Of a stretch of 27,611 nucleotides of DNA, positions 7,005-15,400 are shown in pieces. A program made the translations under genes and the position numbers. The notes under the pieces were generated by a model. The model did not search any database. It was not told where the DNA came from and was given only the letters and a program-made list of their open reading frames with translations. Source of the stretch: Proteobacteria bacterium UBA1278 (lineage in GTDB: Bacteria; Pseudomonadota; Gammaproteobacteria; Comchoanobacterales; Comchoanobacteraceae); the NCBI GenBank assembly GCA_002308435.1, contig DBUY01000049.1, forward strand, positions 8,139 to 35,749. Direction: 5' to 3'. The first letter of the stretch is position 1. The number at the start of each line of letters is the position of its first letter.

Positions 7005-7973
7005 CTAAATGGCTGCTGACACCTGTCCTTTGAGCCACTGTATAAGTAGCGCACGACACTGTTTCGGCTGCGTGATGCAGTCTTGTGCTAGAGTAAATAG
7101 TGTGAGTTTCTTTGATTTGAGTGCGTGAATGCGTTTTTGGAGCCGTTTAAGATTGAGGATTCCCTCGGGCAGTTTTTTTGGCGGTACAGTCTGTTTCACG
7201 ATACTGTGGCCATATTTGAAGTTTCTTGATTGGCCACTTGTTGCTGATAAGACGATATCGCCTAGTCCTGCTAATGAGTATGCTGTTTTTTCGCAGCCTT
7301 GGTTGTCCTTAATAAGGCTTTTGAGTTCTCTAGTGGCATGGGTGACCAGTAATGCTTGTGCGTTATACCCCAGATTACATGCCTTCATACAACCAGAAAG
7401 TATCGCGACAATATTCTTAAATACACTACACCAAGCAAGTCCACGCATATCTTGGCTCACCAATGTTTGGAAATGGTCAGAATGGAGTTCGTTTTGCCAG
7501 AAGTCCTGACTTTTTTTACTTGTCGAGGCTAGAAGCGCTTGAGTCGGTAAGTTCTCCAGTACTTCGTCAGCTAGTGTTGGACCGTAAAGATAAGAGAATG
7601 ATCGGGTTTTGGGGTTCATTTTGTTGTAGAGCTCGTGAGGATAGAAGACATCATCGTTGTCTATCAGTCCCTTTGCAGTACAGAGTATATGTCCACAATG
7701 ATTGAGATTTTTAAGGGCTGTCAGCGTATCAGTGATTGCGTGACTGGGTGTTGCAATGATCACGGGGGTATGCACTTTGAGGACTGAGCTTAACACATTG
7801 GAGTAGCTTATTTGTTGAATGGAGTTCACTTCCGGTGCAATTTGTTCGCCGGTGACGTCTTGCCCCTTTTTCCCGATAATGTGAATTGATTGGCGCGGAT
7901 TTGCTCTATGGCATGTGATGGCGAGCGCTTGCCCCCATGCACCAGGTCCGATAACGATGATTGATTGTCTCAT
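7005..7973 (-). CDS. gpsA: Glycerol-3-phosphate dehydrogenase [NAD(P)+], divergent
   Basis: Cytoplasmic enzyme that reduces dihydroxyacetone phosphate to sn-glycerol 3-phosphate, the phospholipid backbone. The N-terminal Rossmann motif is GPGAWGQALA (residues 9-18), where most GpsA have GxGxWG(T/Q)ALA. Other family positions are KGL at 101-103, GPTLADEV at 131-138 (usually GPSFAxEV), the substrate Lys186 in FKNIVAI, the block AGLGDIVLSAT around Asp239, and SRN at 249-251. The 322-residue length is normal. The C-terminal part is strongly diverged: the usual VEG becomes PEGI. It is the least conserved housekeeping enzyme here, but all catalytic positions I could place are kept. It is flanked by 81 nt gaps on both sides. 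Confidence 0.9.
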   Translation of the reverse strand: MRQSIIVIGPGAWGQALAITCHRANPRQSIHIIGKKGQDVTGEQIAPEVNSIQQISYSNVLSSVLKVHTPVIIATPSHAITDTLTALKNLNHCGHILCTAKGLIDNDDVFYPHELYNKMNPKTRSFSYLYGPTLADEVLENLPTQALLASTSKKSQDFWQNELHSDHFQTLVSQDMRGLAWCSVFKNIVAILSGCMKACNLGYNAQALLVTHATRELKSLIKDNQGCEKTAYSLAGLGDIVLSATSGQSRNFKYGHSIVKQTVPPKKLPEGILNLKRLQKRIHALKSKKLTLFTLAQDCITQPKQCRALLIQWLKGQVSAAI

Positions 7974-8054
7974 TTTCTTGGCCCTTCTTGCAGAGACAGC
8001 CTATCATAGGATGTTTTTGATGGCAAATTGACACAATCAAAGTGATTCTTCTTT

Positions 8055-9689
8055 TTAGGTTTCGCTGTACCGGGGGCCCTCTCCTCCCTGCGGAAGAAGC
8101 CATTCGATATTATCGCCAGGATCTTTAATGGCGCAAGTCTTGCAATGAATACAATTTTGTCCGTTGATTTGTAACACAACTTTTTGGTTTGTTTTGATGT
8201 ACTCATAAACATTTGCGGGACAATAAAACTGTTCTGGACCACCGTAGATCGCATAGTTAATGGGGATCACACGTTTGGGATCTTTAATCACTAGGTGACA
8301 AGGTTGGTCTTCTGTGTGGTTTGTTCCGGTTAATCGTACTGAATCTGTTTTAGAAAAATAACGTTTACCGTCTGGCTTCGGGTAATGTCTTGGAGGATAA
8401 TCAGCAATTGGCCTGAGCTTTTTGGCATCATTCCCTAGACGAAGCGTCCAAGGGCTCAATCCGAATGTTACTGTTTCGAATGCGGCATTCATAAAACCTG
8501 CTAGTCGACCCCGATAGAATCCGGGTCTGATATTTCTTACTTTCTTAAGTTCTCGGTACATTGACGACTGTTCAATCGTATGTTGATAGTTTGTACAACG
8601 CGTTGAAGATATCGGTGATTGTAAATGATTGAAAACTGCATCTGCAGCGATGATCCCCGATTTCATTGCATTATGCGTCCCTTTGAGTTGAGCGACATTC
8701 AAAAAACCTGCCGCGCAACCAACGATCAGTCCCCCAGGAAATACCAATTGCGGAATGGCTTGGTACCCGCCTTCATTGAGGGCTCTTGCACCATATGCGA
8801 TACATTGCTCGCCATCAAGCTGTCGTGAGATAAACGGGTGTGTTTTAAGCTTTTGTAATTCACCATGCGGATCGATATTTGGTGGTTGGTAATCAAGTCC
8901 TATCACCAAGCCCAGCGCAATTTTTCCTTCATAATGATAGATGAAGCCACCGCCATAGGTTTTATGATCCAGCGGCCAACCGGTTGAATGAATCGAGAGT
9001 CCTTCCTGGTAATATTTATTTTTAGCGGTCCAAACTTCTTTAAGTCCTATGGCATAATTTTGTATTTGGCAATTTTTTCGTAGTTCAAAGTGGTTGATTA
9101 AGTTCTCTGTTAGTGATCCTTTGCACCCTTCAGCGAGGATAAGCTGTTTACAGTAGATGGGTACACCTGGTTGATACTGTGGGCCTTTGTCGCCATTTTT
9201 CAGTCTACCCATTTCGCCAGTTTCAATACCGATGACTTCTCCATCTTTTCCGAATAGTGCTTTGTGAGCAGAATAGCCAGGAAATATGGATACGCCAAGT
9301 GACTCTGCGATCTGTCCAAGCCAAACGCACACTTTTGAAAGACTAACGATATATCCATCTTGATTGCGCATTGGTGGTGGGACAGGTAAGCGGTAGGCGT
9401 GCTTTTTGGTCATCCAATAAAAACGATCCTTCACGACTTTCGTTTTTATGGGCGTATCCATTTGACGCCAATTTGGAAGAAGTTGGTCAAGCCCTTCCGG
9501 GTTTAGAATACATCCCGAAATAATATGTGCACCAACTTGAGCCCCTTTCTCGAGGACACATATTCGAATGTCTTTTTTGTGAGTTTGACTTTTTTGTGCA
9601 AGCCGTATTGCAGTGCAGAGACCTGCTGCACCGCCTCCAATAATTACTGTGTCGAACGATAGTTGGTCATTCTGAGTAGTCTGACTCAT
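8055..9689 (-). CDS. Electron-transfer flavoprotein-ubiquinone oxidoreductase (ETF-QO)
   Basis: Membrane-associated FAD and 4Fe-4S enzyme that takes electrons from ETF and reduces ubiquinone, linking acyl-CoA and amino-acid dehydrogenases to the respiratory chain. The N-terminus has the dinucleotide motif VIIGGGAAGL (residues 15-24). Downstream come CVLEKGAQVGAHIISGCILN and GCAAGFLNVAQLKGTHNAMK, both typical of the family. The C-terminal cluster ligands are all present: Cys490 (CPANVYEY), then Cys513, Cys516 and Cys519 in QNCIHCKTCAIKDP, followed by GGEGPRY. The 544-residue length is normal. It is divergent from the etfB-etfA side with two small membrane genes in between, so the pathway is clustered but split over two transcripts. 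Confidence 0.97.
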   Translation of the reverse strand: MSQTTQNDQLSFDTVIIGGGAAGLCTAIRLAQKSQTHKKDIRICVLEKGAQVGAHIISGCILNPEGLDQLLPNWRQMDTPIKTKVVKDRFYWMTKKHAYRLPVPPPMRNQDGYIVSLSKVCVWLGQIAESLGVSIFPGYSAHKALFGKDGEVIGIETGEMGRLKNGDKGPQYQPGVPIYCKQLILAEGCKGSLTENLINHFELRKNCQIQNYAIGLKEVWTAKNKYYQEGLSIHSTGWPLDHKTYGGGFIYHYEGKIALGLVIGLDYQPPNIDPHGELQKLKTHPFISRQLDGEQCIAYGARALNEGGYQAIPQLVFPGGLIVGCAAGFLNVAQLKGTHNAMKSGIIAADAVFNHLQSPISSTRCTNYQHTIEQSSMYRELKKVRNIRPGFYRGRLAGFMNAAFETVTFGLSPWTLRLGNDAKKLRPIADYPPRHYPKPDGKRYFSKTDSVRLTGTNHTEDQPCHLVIKDPKRVIPINYAIYGGPEQFYCPANVYEYIKTNQKVVLQINGQNCIHCKTCAIKDPGDNIEWLLPQGGEGPRYSET

Positions 9690-9828
9690 GAGTAAATGGC
9701 CTTTCTTTATGAAGTATTAAAGCATACTCGTGTTTCGAATTGAAGGTGTTCTCAAGTTTCCCTCGACTAATTTCAGCAGAATCATGTGCTTTGTGCTATA
9801 GCCCAGACAATATAACTGGTATTTAGTC

Positions 9829-10101
9829 ATGAAAAAACTCTCAATTTCTTCTGTAGATGATTTGGTACACTTATGTTGGCTATTGTGTTGTCGCTGGGTA
9901 GTTTGGGGAATTGTGATTGAGTTATGCTTTGGCTTGTTGTCTCTTGCGATTCATCGATATGGTCCGAATAATCTTTCTGATTTGACCATATTTTTAATCA
10001 TACTGAGTTATTATTTTCTTGATGTACTGGCCTGGTGTGGCGCATTCTATTTGTCATTTCGTGCTGTAGCCTATCATGCTGTAGCTAAAAGTGCACAATA
10101 A
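9829..10101 (+). CDS. Small two-helix membrane protein, family unknown (paralogue of the next gene)
   Basis: I do not recognise this 90-residue protein. It shows two hydrophobic segments, about residues 17-42 (with RWVVWGIVIELCFGLL) and 53-80 (LTIFLIILSYYFLDVLAW), separated by a short polar loop, and a short polar C-terminus. It resembles the following gene product in arrangement and local sequence: RWVVW here against RYLVW there, and AFYLSFRAV against AFYLALESV. An ATG starts it after about 140 nt without a gene; no clear Shine-Dalgarno site is visible. It lies upstream of etfB on the same strand, so it may belong to the ETF transcription unit, but function is unknown. Confidence 0.75.
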   Translation: MKKLSISSVDDLVHLCWLLCCRWVVWGIVIELCFGLLSLAIHRYGPNNLSDLTIFLIILSYYFLDVLAWCGAFYLSFRAVAYHAVAKSAQ

Positions 10102-10186
10102 AAAGATATTTTTGTCTCGGTACTTAAAATAATCAAAAAAACCCGACATTTTTTTGTTATTGCACTATAAGCAGGCTAGTTAATAC

Positions 10187-10191
10187 AAGGA
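10187..10191 (+). promoter_or_regulatory. Shine-Dalgarno site for the GTG-started membrane gene (AAGGA)
   Basis: AAGGA followed by 6 nt and then the GTG at 10198. It supports a GTG start here. Confidence 0.7.
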
Positions 10192-10197
10192 TGTAAC

Positions 10198-10527
10198 GTG
10201 GCTAGAAAAGGAAAAAACACACTTCGTGGTTTGATGAATCAACCGATTTTTCGGTTATATTGTGCAATTATTTGGCGCTATTTGGTGTGGCTATTTGCAT
10301 TAAAGATTCTCGGTGCATTAATTTTTATTTGTTTGGATGTGATTACGATTCGTGTTGTATTGGCAGATCAAACGGTATTTCAGGTAATCGCTTATTTATA
10401 CGAATTCTACTTGGCGCACATGTTGGCATTTTACTTGGCGCTCGAGAGTGTCATGAACGTTGGGTTTAAGTCTAGACAATACAAGTTGGTCATAGAAAAC
10501 ACGCGACGAAAATCGAAGTCAGCATAA
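10198..10527 (+). CDS. Small membrane protein, family unknown, upstream of etfB
   Basis: A 109-residue protein I do not recognise. It starts with GTG, supported by an AAGGA site. A basic N-terminus (MARKGKNTLRG) precedes one hydrophobic segment at about residues 21-48 (WRYLVWLFALKILGALIFI) and a second at about 58-85 (FQVIAYLYEFYLAHMLAFYL). The C-terminus is strongly basic (KLVIENTRRKSKSA), suggesting that both ends face the cytoplasm. The W-R-Y-L-V-W and A-F-Y-L-A-L-E-S-V stretches align with the preceding small protein, so the two are probably an old tandem duplication. Its stop is 14 nt before etfB, which suggests a shared transcript. Any role with ETF is inference. Confidence 0.8.
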   Translation: MARKGKNTLRGLMNQPIFRLYCAIIWRYLVWLFALKILGALIFICLDVITIRVVLADQTVFQVIAYLYEFYLAHMLAFYLALESVMNVGFKSRQYKLVIENTRRKSKSA

Positions 10528-10541
10528 TTGACGGTTTATCA

Positions 10542-11300
10542 ATGAAGATATTGGTTCCAATTAAGCGCGTTATTGATTACAACGTGGTGGTGCAAATTTC
10601 TGATGATCAACAGAATGTTGTCACAGATAACGTGAAAATGTCGATTAACCCCTTCGATGAGATAGCGCTTGAGGAAGCGATTCGATTGATGGAGATCGGT
10701 GTCGCAAAAGAGGTGGTTTGTGTATCTATTGGATGTGATCAATCGCAGGAGCAACTCAGACAGGCACTTGCAATGGGCGCCCATCGAGGGCAGTTAGTGA
10801 CATGTCCCGATACGATTGCACAAGATCCTTTATGTGTTGCAAAAATACTTGCTCATATTGTGGCTGATGGTGCTTACGATATTGTGCTGATGGGTAAACA
10901 GGCTATTGATAATGACTGTAATCAAACAGGTCAAATGCTAGCTGGTTTGCTTGACTGGCCTCAGGCAACATTTGCCTCTAAAGTTCGCACGATTAAGTCC
11001 GACCAAATTGAAGTTGACCGCGAAGTAGATGGTGGAACAGAAGTATTGCGCTTGCAGTGTCCGGCTATCATTACAGTTGACTTGCGCTTAAATGAGCCAC
11101 GTTACATTACCTTGCCAAATATTATGCAAGCAAAACAGAAACCGCTTAATGTTCTGACACTGGATGCATTGAAACTCGATCTTGCAACCAAGTTGTCTCG
11201 TGAGCGACTTGAATACCCAGCTGCGCGTCAATCTGGTGAGGTTTTTACAGATTTAACCAAGTTCTTGAAAAAATTAGATGAGGATGGGGTATGGGATTAA
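10542..11300 (+). CDS. etfB: Electron-transfer flavoprotein beta subunit
   Basis: Small subunit of the soluble heterodimeric ETF; it binds the structural AMP and docks partner dehydrogenases. The N-terminus MKILVPIKRVIDYNVVVQI and the block NVKMSINPFDEIALEEAIRL (about residues 28-47) are close to the group I (mitochondrial-type) EtfB consensus. DIVLMGKQAIDNDCNQTGQM and EVDGGTEVLRLQCPAIITVD follow in the expected order. The dehydrogenase-docking region PRYITLPNIMQAKQKPL, where EtfB has the recognition-loop Leu, is present. The 252 residues match the family. It overlaps etfA by 10 nt, indicating coupled synthesis at the 1:1 ratio the complex needs. Confidence 0.97.
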   Translation: MKILVPIKRVIDYNVVVQISDDQQNVVTDNVKMSINPFDEIALEEAIRLMEIGVAKEVVCVSIGCDQSQEQLRQALAMGAHRGQLVTCPDTIAQDPLCVAKILAHIVADGAYDIVLMGKQAIDNDCNQTGQMLAGLLDWPQATFASKVRTIKSDQIEVDREVDGGTEVLRLQCPAIITVDLRLNEPRYITLPNIMQAKQKPLNVLTLDALKLDLATKLSRERLEYPAARQSGEVFTDLTKFLKKLDEDGVWD

Positions 11301-12241
11301 GGATACTATTAGTCGCAACGCATCATCAAAAAGCACTTGATGATCAAGTATATCACACTGTTACGGCGATTAGATCGTTGGTCGACACATATGATGTGGT
11401 TGTGGTGGGTGATAAAATCAAAACAGTGATTGCAGAGGCGCGACGTCTTGATGGTGTCGCGTCGGTTCTGAAGGTTGAAAATGCTTTGTTGAAGCATCAG
11501 CTTGCTGAACCTGTCGTAGAAGTCCTACTCTCAATTTATGCGGATTACGATATGGTCGTTTTTCCGTCAAATACCACATCAAAAAATATTTTACCACGAT
11601 TAGCTGCACGATGTGATATTAGTCCTATTACGGATGTATGTGAGATTATGGATGATCATCGCTTTAAGCGTCCCATATATGCGGGTAATATCATCGAGAC
11701 TGTTTCCACAAAGCAGCCTAAGAAAATTCTCTCTATACGAGCAGCATCCTATTCAAAATCTGCTCAGATGAATAAAGAACATGGTAGAATTGTTGAATGT
11801 GCTTGCCCAGAGTTGAAATGTGGCTCGAATTATAAACAATCGAGGATGAACCAGCTTGATCGCCCTGAGTTAACTGCTGCAAAAATAGTGATTTCAGGTG
11901 GTCGCGGTCTTGGCTCGACGACTGATTTTGACCTAATTTATCAGCTAGCAGACGAGTTAAACGCTGCGGTGGGGGCTTCCCGTGCAGCGGTCGACGCTGG
12001 CTATGTTTCTAATGACTACCAGGTGGGACAGACTGGGAAGATCATCGCACCGGATGTATATGTTGCAGTTGGTATCTCTGGTGCAATACAGCATGTTGCC
12101 GGTATGAAGGATAGCCGAGTCATAGTTGCAATTAATCAGGATGCGGATGCGCCTATCTTCAAGATTTGCGACTACGGTTTGGTTGGAGATCTATTTGAGG
12201 TCTTACCTAAGCTTGTTTTGCATCTACAAAAAAGAAAGTAA
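11291..12241 (+). CDS. etfA: Electron-transfer flavoprotein alpha subunit
   Basis: Large ETF subunit that holds the redox FAD. The C-terminal FAD domain is highly conserved: SGGRGLGSTTDFDLIYQLAD from about residue 198, then VGASRAAVDAGYVSNDYQVG, QTGKIIAPDVYVAVGISGAI and AINQDADAPIFKICDYGLVG. The N-terminal Rossmann-like domain is more variable, as usual for EtfA. Length is 316 residues, normal for a group I ETF. The ATG at 11291 lies inside the end of etfB, with a purine-rich AGGATGGGG just upstream. It converges on the giant gene; the ancestral end of that gene would have stopped only 2 nt from the etfA stop, before a tandem duplication widened the gap. Confidence 0.97.
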   Translation: MGLRILLVATHHQKALDDQVYHTVTAIRSLVDTYDVVVVGDKIKTVIAEARRLDGVASVLKVENALLKHQLAEPVVEVLLSIYADYDMVVFPSNTTSKNILPRLAARCDISPITDVCEIMDDHRFKRPIYAGNIIETVSTKQPKKILSIRAASYSKSAQMNKEHGRIVECACPELKCGSNYKQSRMNQLDRPELTAAKIVISGGRGLGSTTDFDLIYQLADELNAAVGASRAAVDAGYVSNDYQVGQTGKIIAPDVYVAVGISGAIQHVAGMKDSRVIVAINQDADAPIFKICDYGLVGDLFEVLPKLVLHLQKRK

Positions 12242-12248
12242 GCTCATA

Positions 12249-12419
12249 TTTTACCAGACTTTTTTGGCTCAACTTGCGGCTTCCACTTAGTTTTAGACTG
12301 AGAATCCGTGGTGCTTCATCATTATTTATCTTGTTTTACCAGAGCTTTTTTGGCTCAGCTTGCGGCTCCCACTTTGCTTTAGACTGAAAATCCGTGGTAC
12401 TTCATCATTATTTATCTTG
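12249..12419. repeat. Imperfect tandem duplication of 85/86 bp at the 3' end of the giant gene
   Basis: Two head-to-tail copies lie at 12249-12333 (85 bp) and 12334-12419 (86 bp). Hand alignment gives six substitutions and one single-base gap. Both run from TTTTACCAGA to TTATTTATCTTG on the plus strand. The second copy encodes the last 29 residues or so of the giant minus-strand protein. The first is almost all downstream of its present stop codon, which falls at the junction between the copies. The arrangement points to a local duplication with the distal copy then decaying, rather than a mobile element: I see no inverted ends and no transposase. Confidence 0.93.
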
Positions 12420-15400
12420 CGAAGAAAAGCTCTTTTAAATGGTTCATATTTTAACATTATGTAAAATAAATCTTCATTTCTCATTAATATCTCATGGCCT
12501 TTCATGATTTGTTCTTCGATACGTTTGTGCGTTCGATCTTGATCAAGTGTACACCGTATCGCTTTGACTTCATCTATAACACCTGGAATTGTGAATAAAA
12601 GTCCGATTTGGAGTATGTTTTGTCTCGCTTCTTCATCGTGGCTTGCTGCCCGAAAGAATGTATATGTCCTAATATTCAAATCGGTAAGTAGTCGCCGATC
12701 GTGTATTCTTTTTGCAATTTCCTGGGTGTTTGTTAATCGTTCGACAGATTGCTTTGTGAAGTAGGTATAGCTGAAACGACCACACTCAAAAGCCAGTAGG
12801 TCCTTACCAAGTATTTGAATATAGTTAGCGTGATAATTACCCCCGGCTTTTTCTATGTATTGTATTCCGCGACTTGGGAATCTTGTAAAACCGATTCCAT
12901 GATGAAGGCAGATTCCATAAAGTAGTTGTGCTAGGGTGTTGTCATTGTTACTGACGAGTCTGAGAAGAATTTTACATCCCTTATTCTGGTGATCTTCGAA
13001 TGTATCCTTTCTGTATTGTGCTAGGTTATCGGCAAGATAAATTTGACTCATTAGAATGCCGGCATAATCATCGCCCGCTTGATAAAGTTTAGTTAGCTCT
13101 AGTAATGGATCATCGAGGTCAATCTTTGAACTCTCTATCTGCTCTGTGATGATTTTTTCATGTGATCTAACACGTGTTTGGTACTGTTCTGATTCGTCAG
13201 TGTATAATTTCTTGTTCAGTTGTACACTGAATGTGCACGTTTCGTTTGGATCGTTTTGGATATGGACAGGAGAGTAGGTAATATCTCCAAAAATAAGCGC
13301 ATGAATGATGAGCGTCTTTGCTCTAATAGAGTCAGGGCCTCCTAGTTCTGCAATGCGAGCTAGGTCGATGAGTGCATCAATTGTCGAGGCGCTTTCTCCC
13401 CAACCGGCAAGTTTATGTGTTGCAACTGACAAGGTCATATTCTGTGCACGAAGTGTTGCTAGGTGATCTCCTTGTTGCTCGTGTGCGGTGAGTTGTATGC
13501 TCTCAGTTAAAGTTCGATACCAAGGTAATGCATAGAGTAGGTGCGCTTGTTTGTAGATGACCTCTCCATTTTGTATCTGTTGGTCGGAGGTGTTAATTTC
13601 TCTTAATATCCGCCTAAATCGACTGATTTTGTGTTTATACTCGGGTTCAGACAATGTGTGTTTAGTTCCTTTAAAGGCCTCGCTATATTTTCGCAGTTCC
13701 AATATTTTGTTAACCGTTGTTTGTTCGAGGTGCTCTGCATTTTTCCAATGCCACGCCTCGTATGTATTCTCGATATCAGCGAGTGCGAGATCAGCCAGTG
13801 TGTCAGGTGTCATACCGTGCTCTTCGTTTTCGTCACCTGTGATGTATAGGTCATAGCTTAAATGTTCCGTGAGCTGTTTATTTTTATTGCCTGGATCTTT
13901 GAGTTTTATCAGTGAAATATGATATGCCGGAATTTGAAGGGTTGTAAAAGGATCATACCTTTTTTCAATTTTAAATGTTTTCCCGCCAGTGTAGCTGTCA
14001 CTAGCTTGTAGAGCAGTGTCACGTTTCGGATCCACAGTAGGTCGTGTGTCCAGTACGAAGCGATGAGGTAGTAAACTGATACTATTTGCCCCATCTGATA
14101 AGAAAAGGATTTGACTTGGTTTGATTGAGTTTCTGTGGATTTTGACAGCACTGTAGTTAGATTGTCGGATTGGCCCGATTTTATTTTCTATATCGATAAT
14201 GTAGGGCTCGTATGACTCTTGGTTATAGTGGTTTGTATTCAGAATATTGCAAAAATCTATAGCAGCGCCTTCATGGTCACTTGGTATGTTAATACCAGTA
14301 TGTTGTACTCGTGATGTACTATCAATGTTCTTATAGATGGGTCTGATATTACCAGTTAATATAAAACATAAGATATCTGTAAGTGTTTGGCACTTGTATA
14401 ACCAAACAAGAGATGCGTCGATTTGGCGTGAGGTATAGCTATTATACTCATGCTGTTGGAGATAAATTCGCATACTCTCTGGTGTGTTGATGATTGGTTT
14501 GACACTGCTATCCGCGTAGGTAATCTCAATTGCGCCTGGTTTGTCTATGAGGAAGTTTTCATATTCCGCACCGGAGATGAGTTTTGTGAAGCAAAAAGTG
14601 ATTTGTCCTGCAAATCTTCTGTTGCGGTCCCTACGTTCAACAGATTCAAACACTTTTGCGACAAAGTCCATGGCGCTTTTAAACTCATCACTTTCTTCAT
14701 CATAATCTGTATCTACCAAGAACTTCACTGTTTTCACTTGGTGAACGAGTATTTCGATTATATTGTTATGTTGCTCCTCTGCTGCGATATTTCTGATTGT
14801 CGTTATTGGAAGCGTGACATTCGACTTATTTTCATCAAAGCTTTGCCTGATGCTTACTCTAGATGATTCTTGATTTCTCAAGCAACTGTATTGGTGTGGT
14901 TTAAGAGGTGCGGAAAAATGTAATGTTATCTTTATTTTATCTCTAGTGGCAAGTAATTGAGGGATGTTGTATGCGTAAATCGTCAAATTGTCTGCGAAGG
15001 CTATTTGCCGTTCTATGTTTTCTTTATTCTGTTCAGTGTTTTTAAAAATTACGACAAGGCTTTTTATTGCGATTGCATGCATAATCGCACGTTTATCTTT
15101 GGATCGAATGTCTATCAAGTTGTCTGATAGCTCAATGATTTCACCATGAGTGGTATCCTCGAGTTGAGCGAGAGAGGTGACTAATCTTGATTGTGGTGGT
15201 TTGCTGACCAGTTTGATTATATCGCTTTCTGTTGTGATTGTATTAAACTCAGGTAGCTCAGGAAGTTGCTCGGAAAATCGTAATTCTAGTACATCGTCAT
15301 TGTTCCTGAACTGGTCAAGTGTGATTTTATCGGGCTTATTTTTTACAAAATGAATATTGTTGTGTAGATGTTGAGTCAGTTGTGACTCTAACTGAATGAT

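Noticed and set aside
7129..7509. A 126-codon plus-strand open frame opposite gpsA
   Set aside because: gpsA motifs lie on the other strand over the same bases and no family signal is seen in this frame.
10102..10197. A possible terminator or promoter between the two small membrane genes
   Set aside because: A short imperfect stem (TCGGT with ACCCGA) precedes a T run, but the loop is long and there is a bulge. A TTGTTA ... TAGTTA pair is also too poor to report as a promoter.
12242..12325. A rho-independent terminator between etfA and the giant gene
   Set aside because: I found only a 4 bp possible stem (GAGC with GCTC around a T run) in the second repeat copy, and the first copy has lost a base in it; too weak to call.
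12249..12419. The direct repeats as an insertion-element footprint or attachment site
   Set aside because: They are immediately adjacent copies of coding sequence, with no inverted ends, no integrase or transposase and no tRNA nearby; a simple tandem duplication explains them.
14450..14866. A 138-codon open frame on the plus strand inside the giant gene
   Set aside because: It is antisense to a long continuous minus-strand frame, its product is Cys- and Phe-rich in the way of a shadow translation, and there is no ribosome site. The same applies to several shorter plus-strand frames across 12500-18100.
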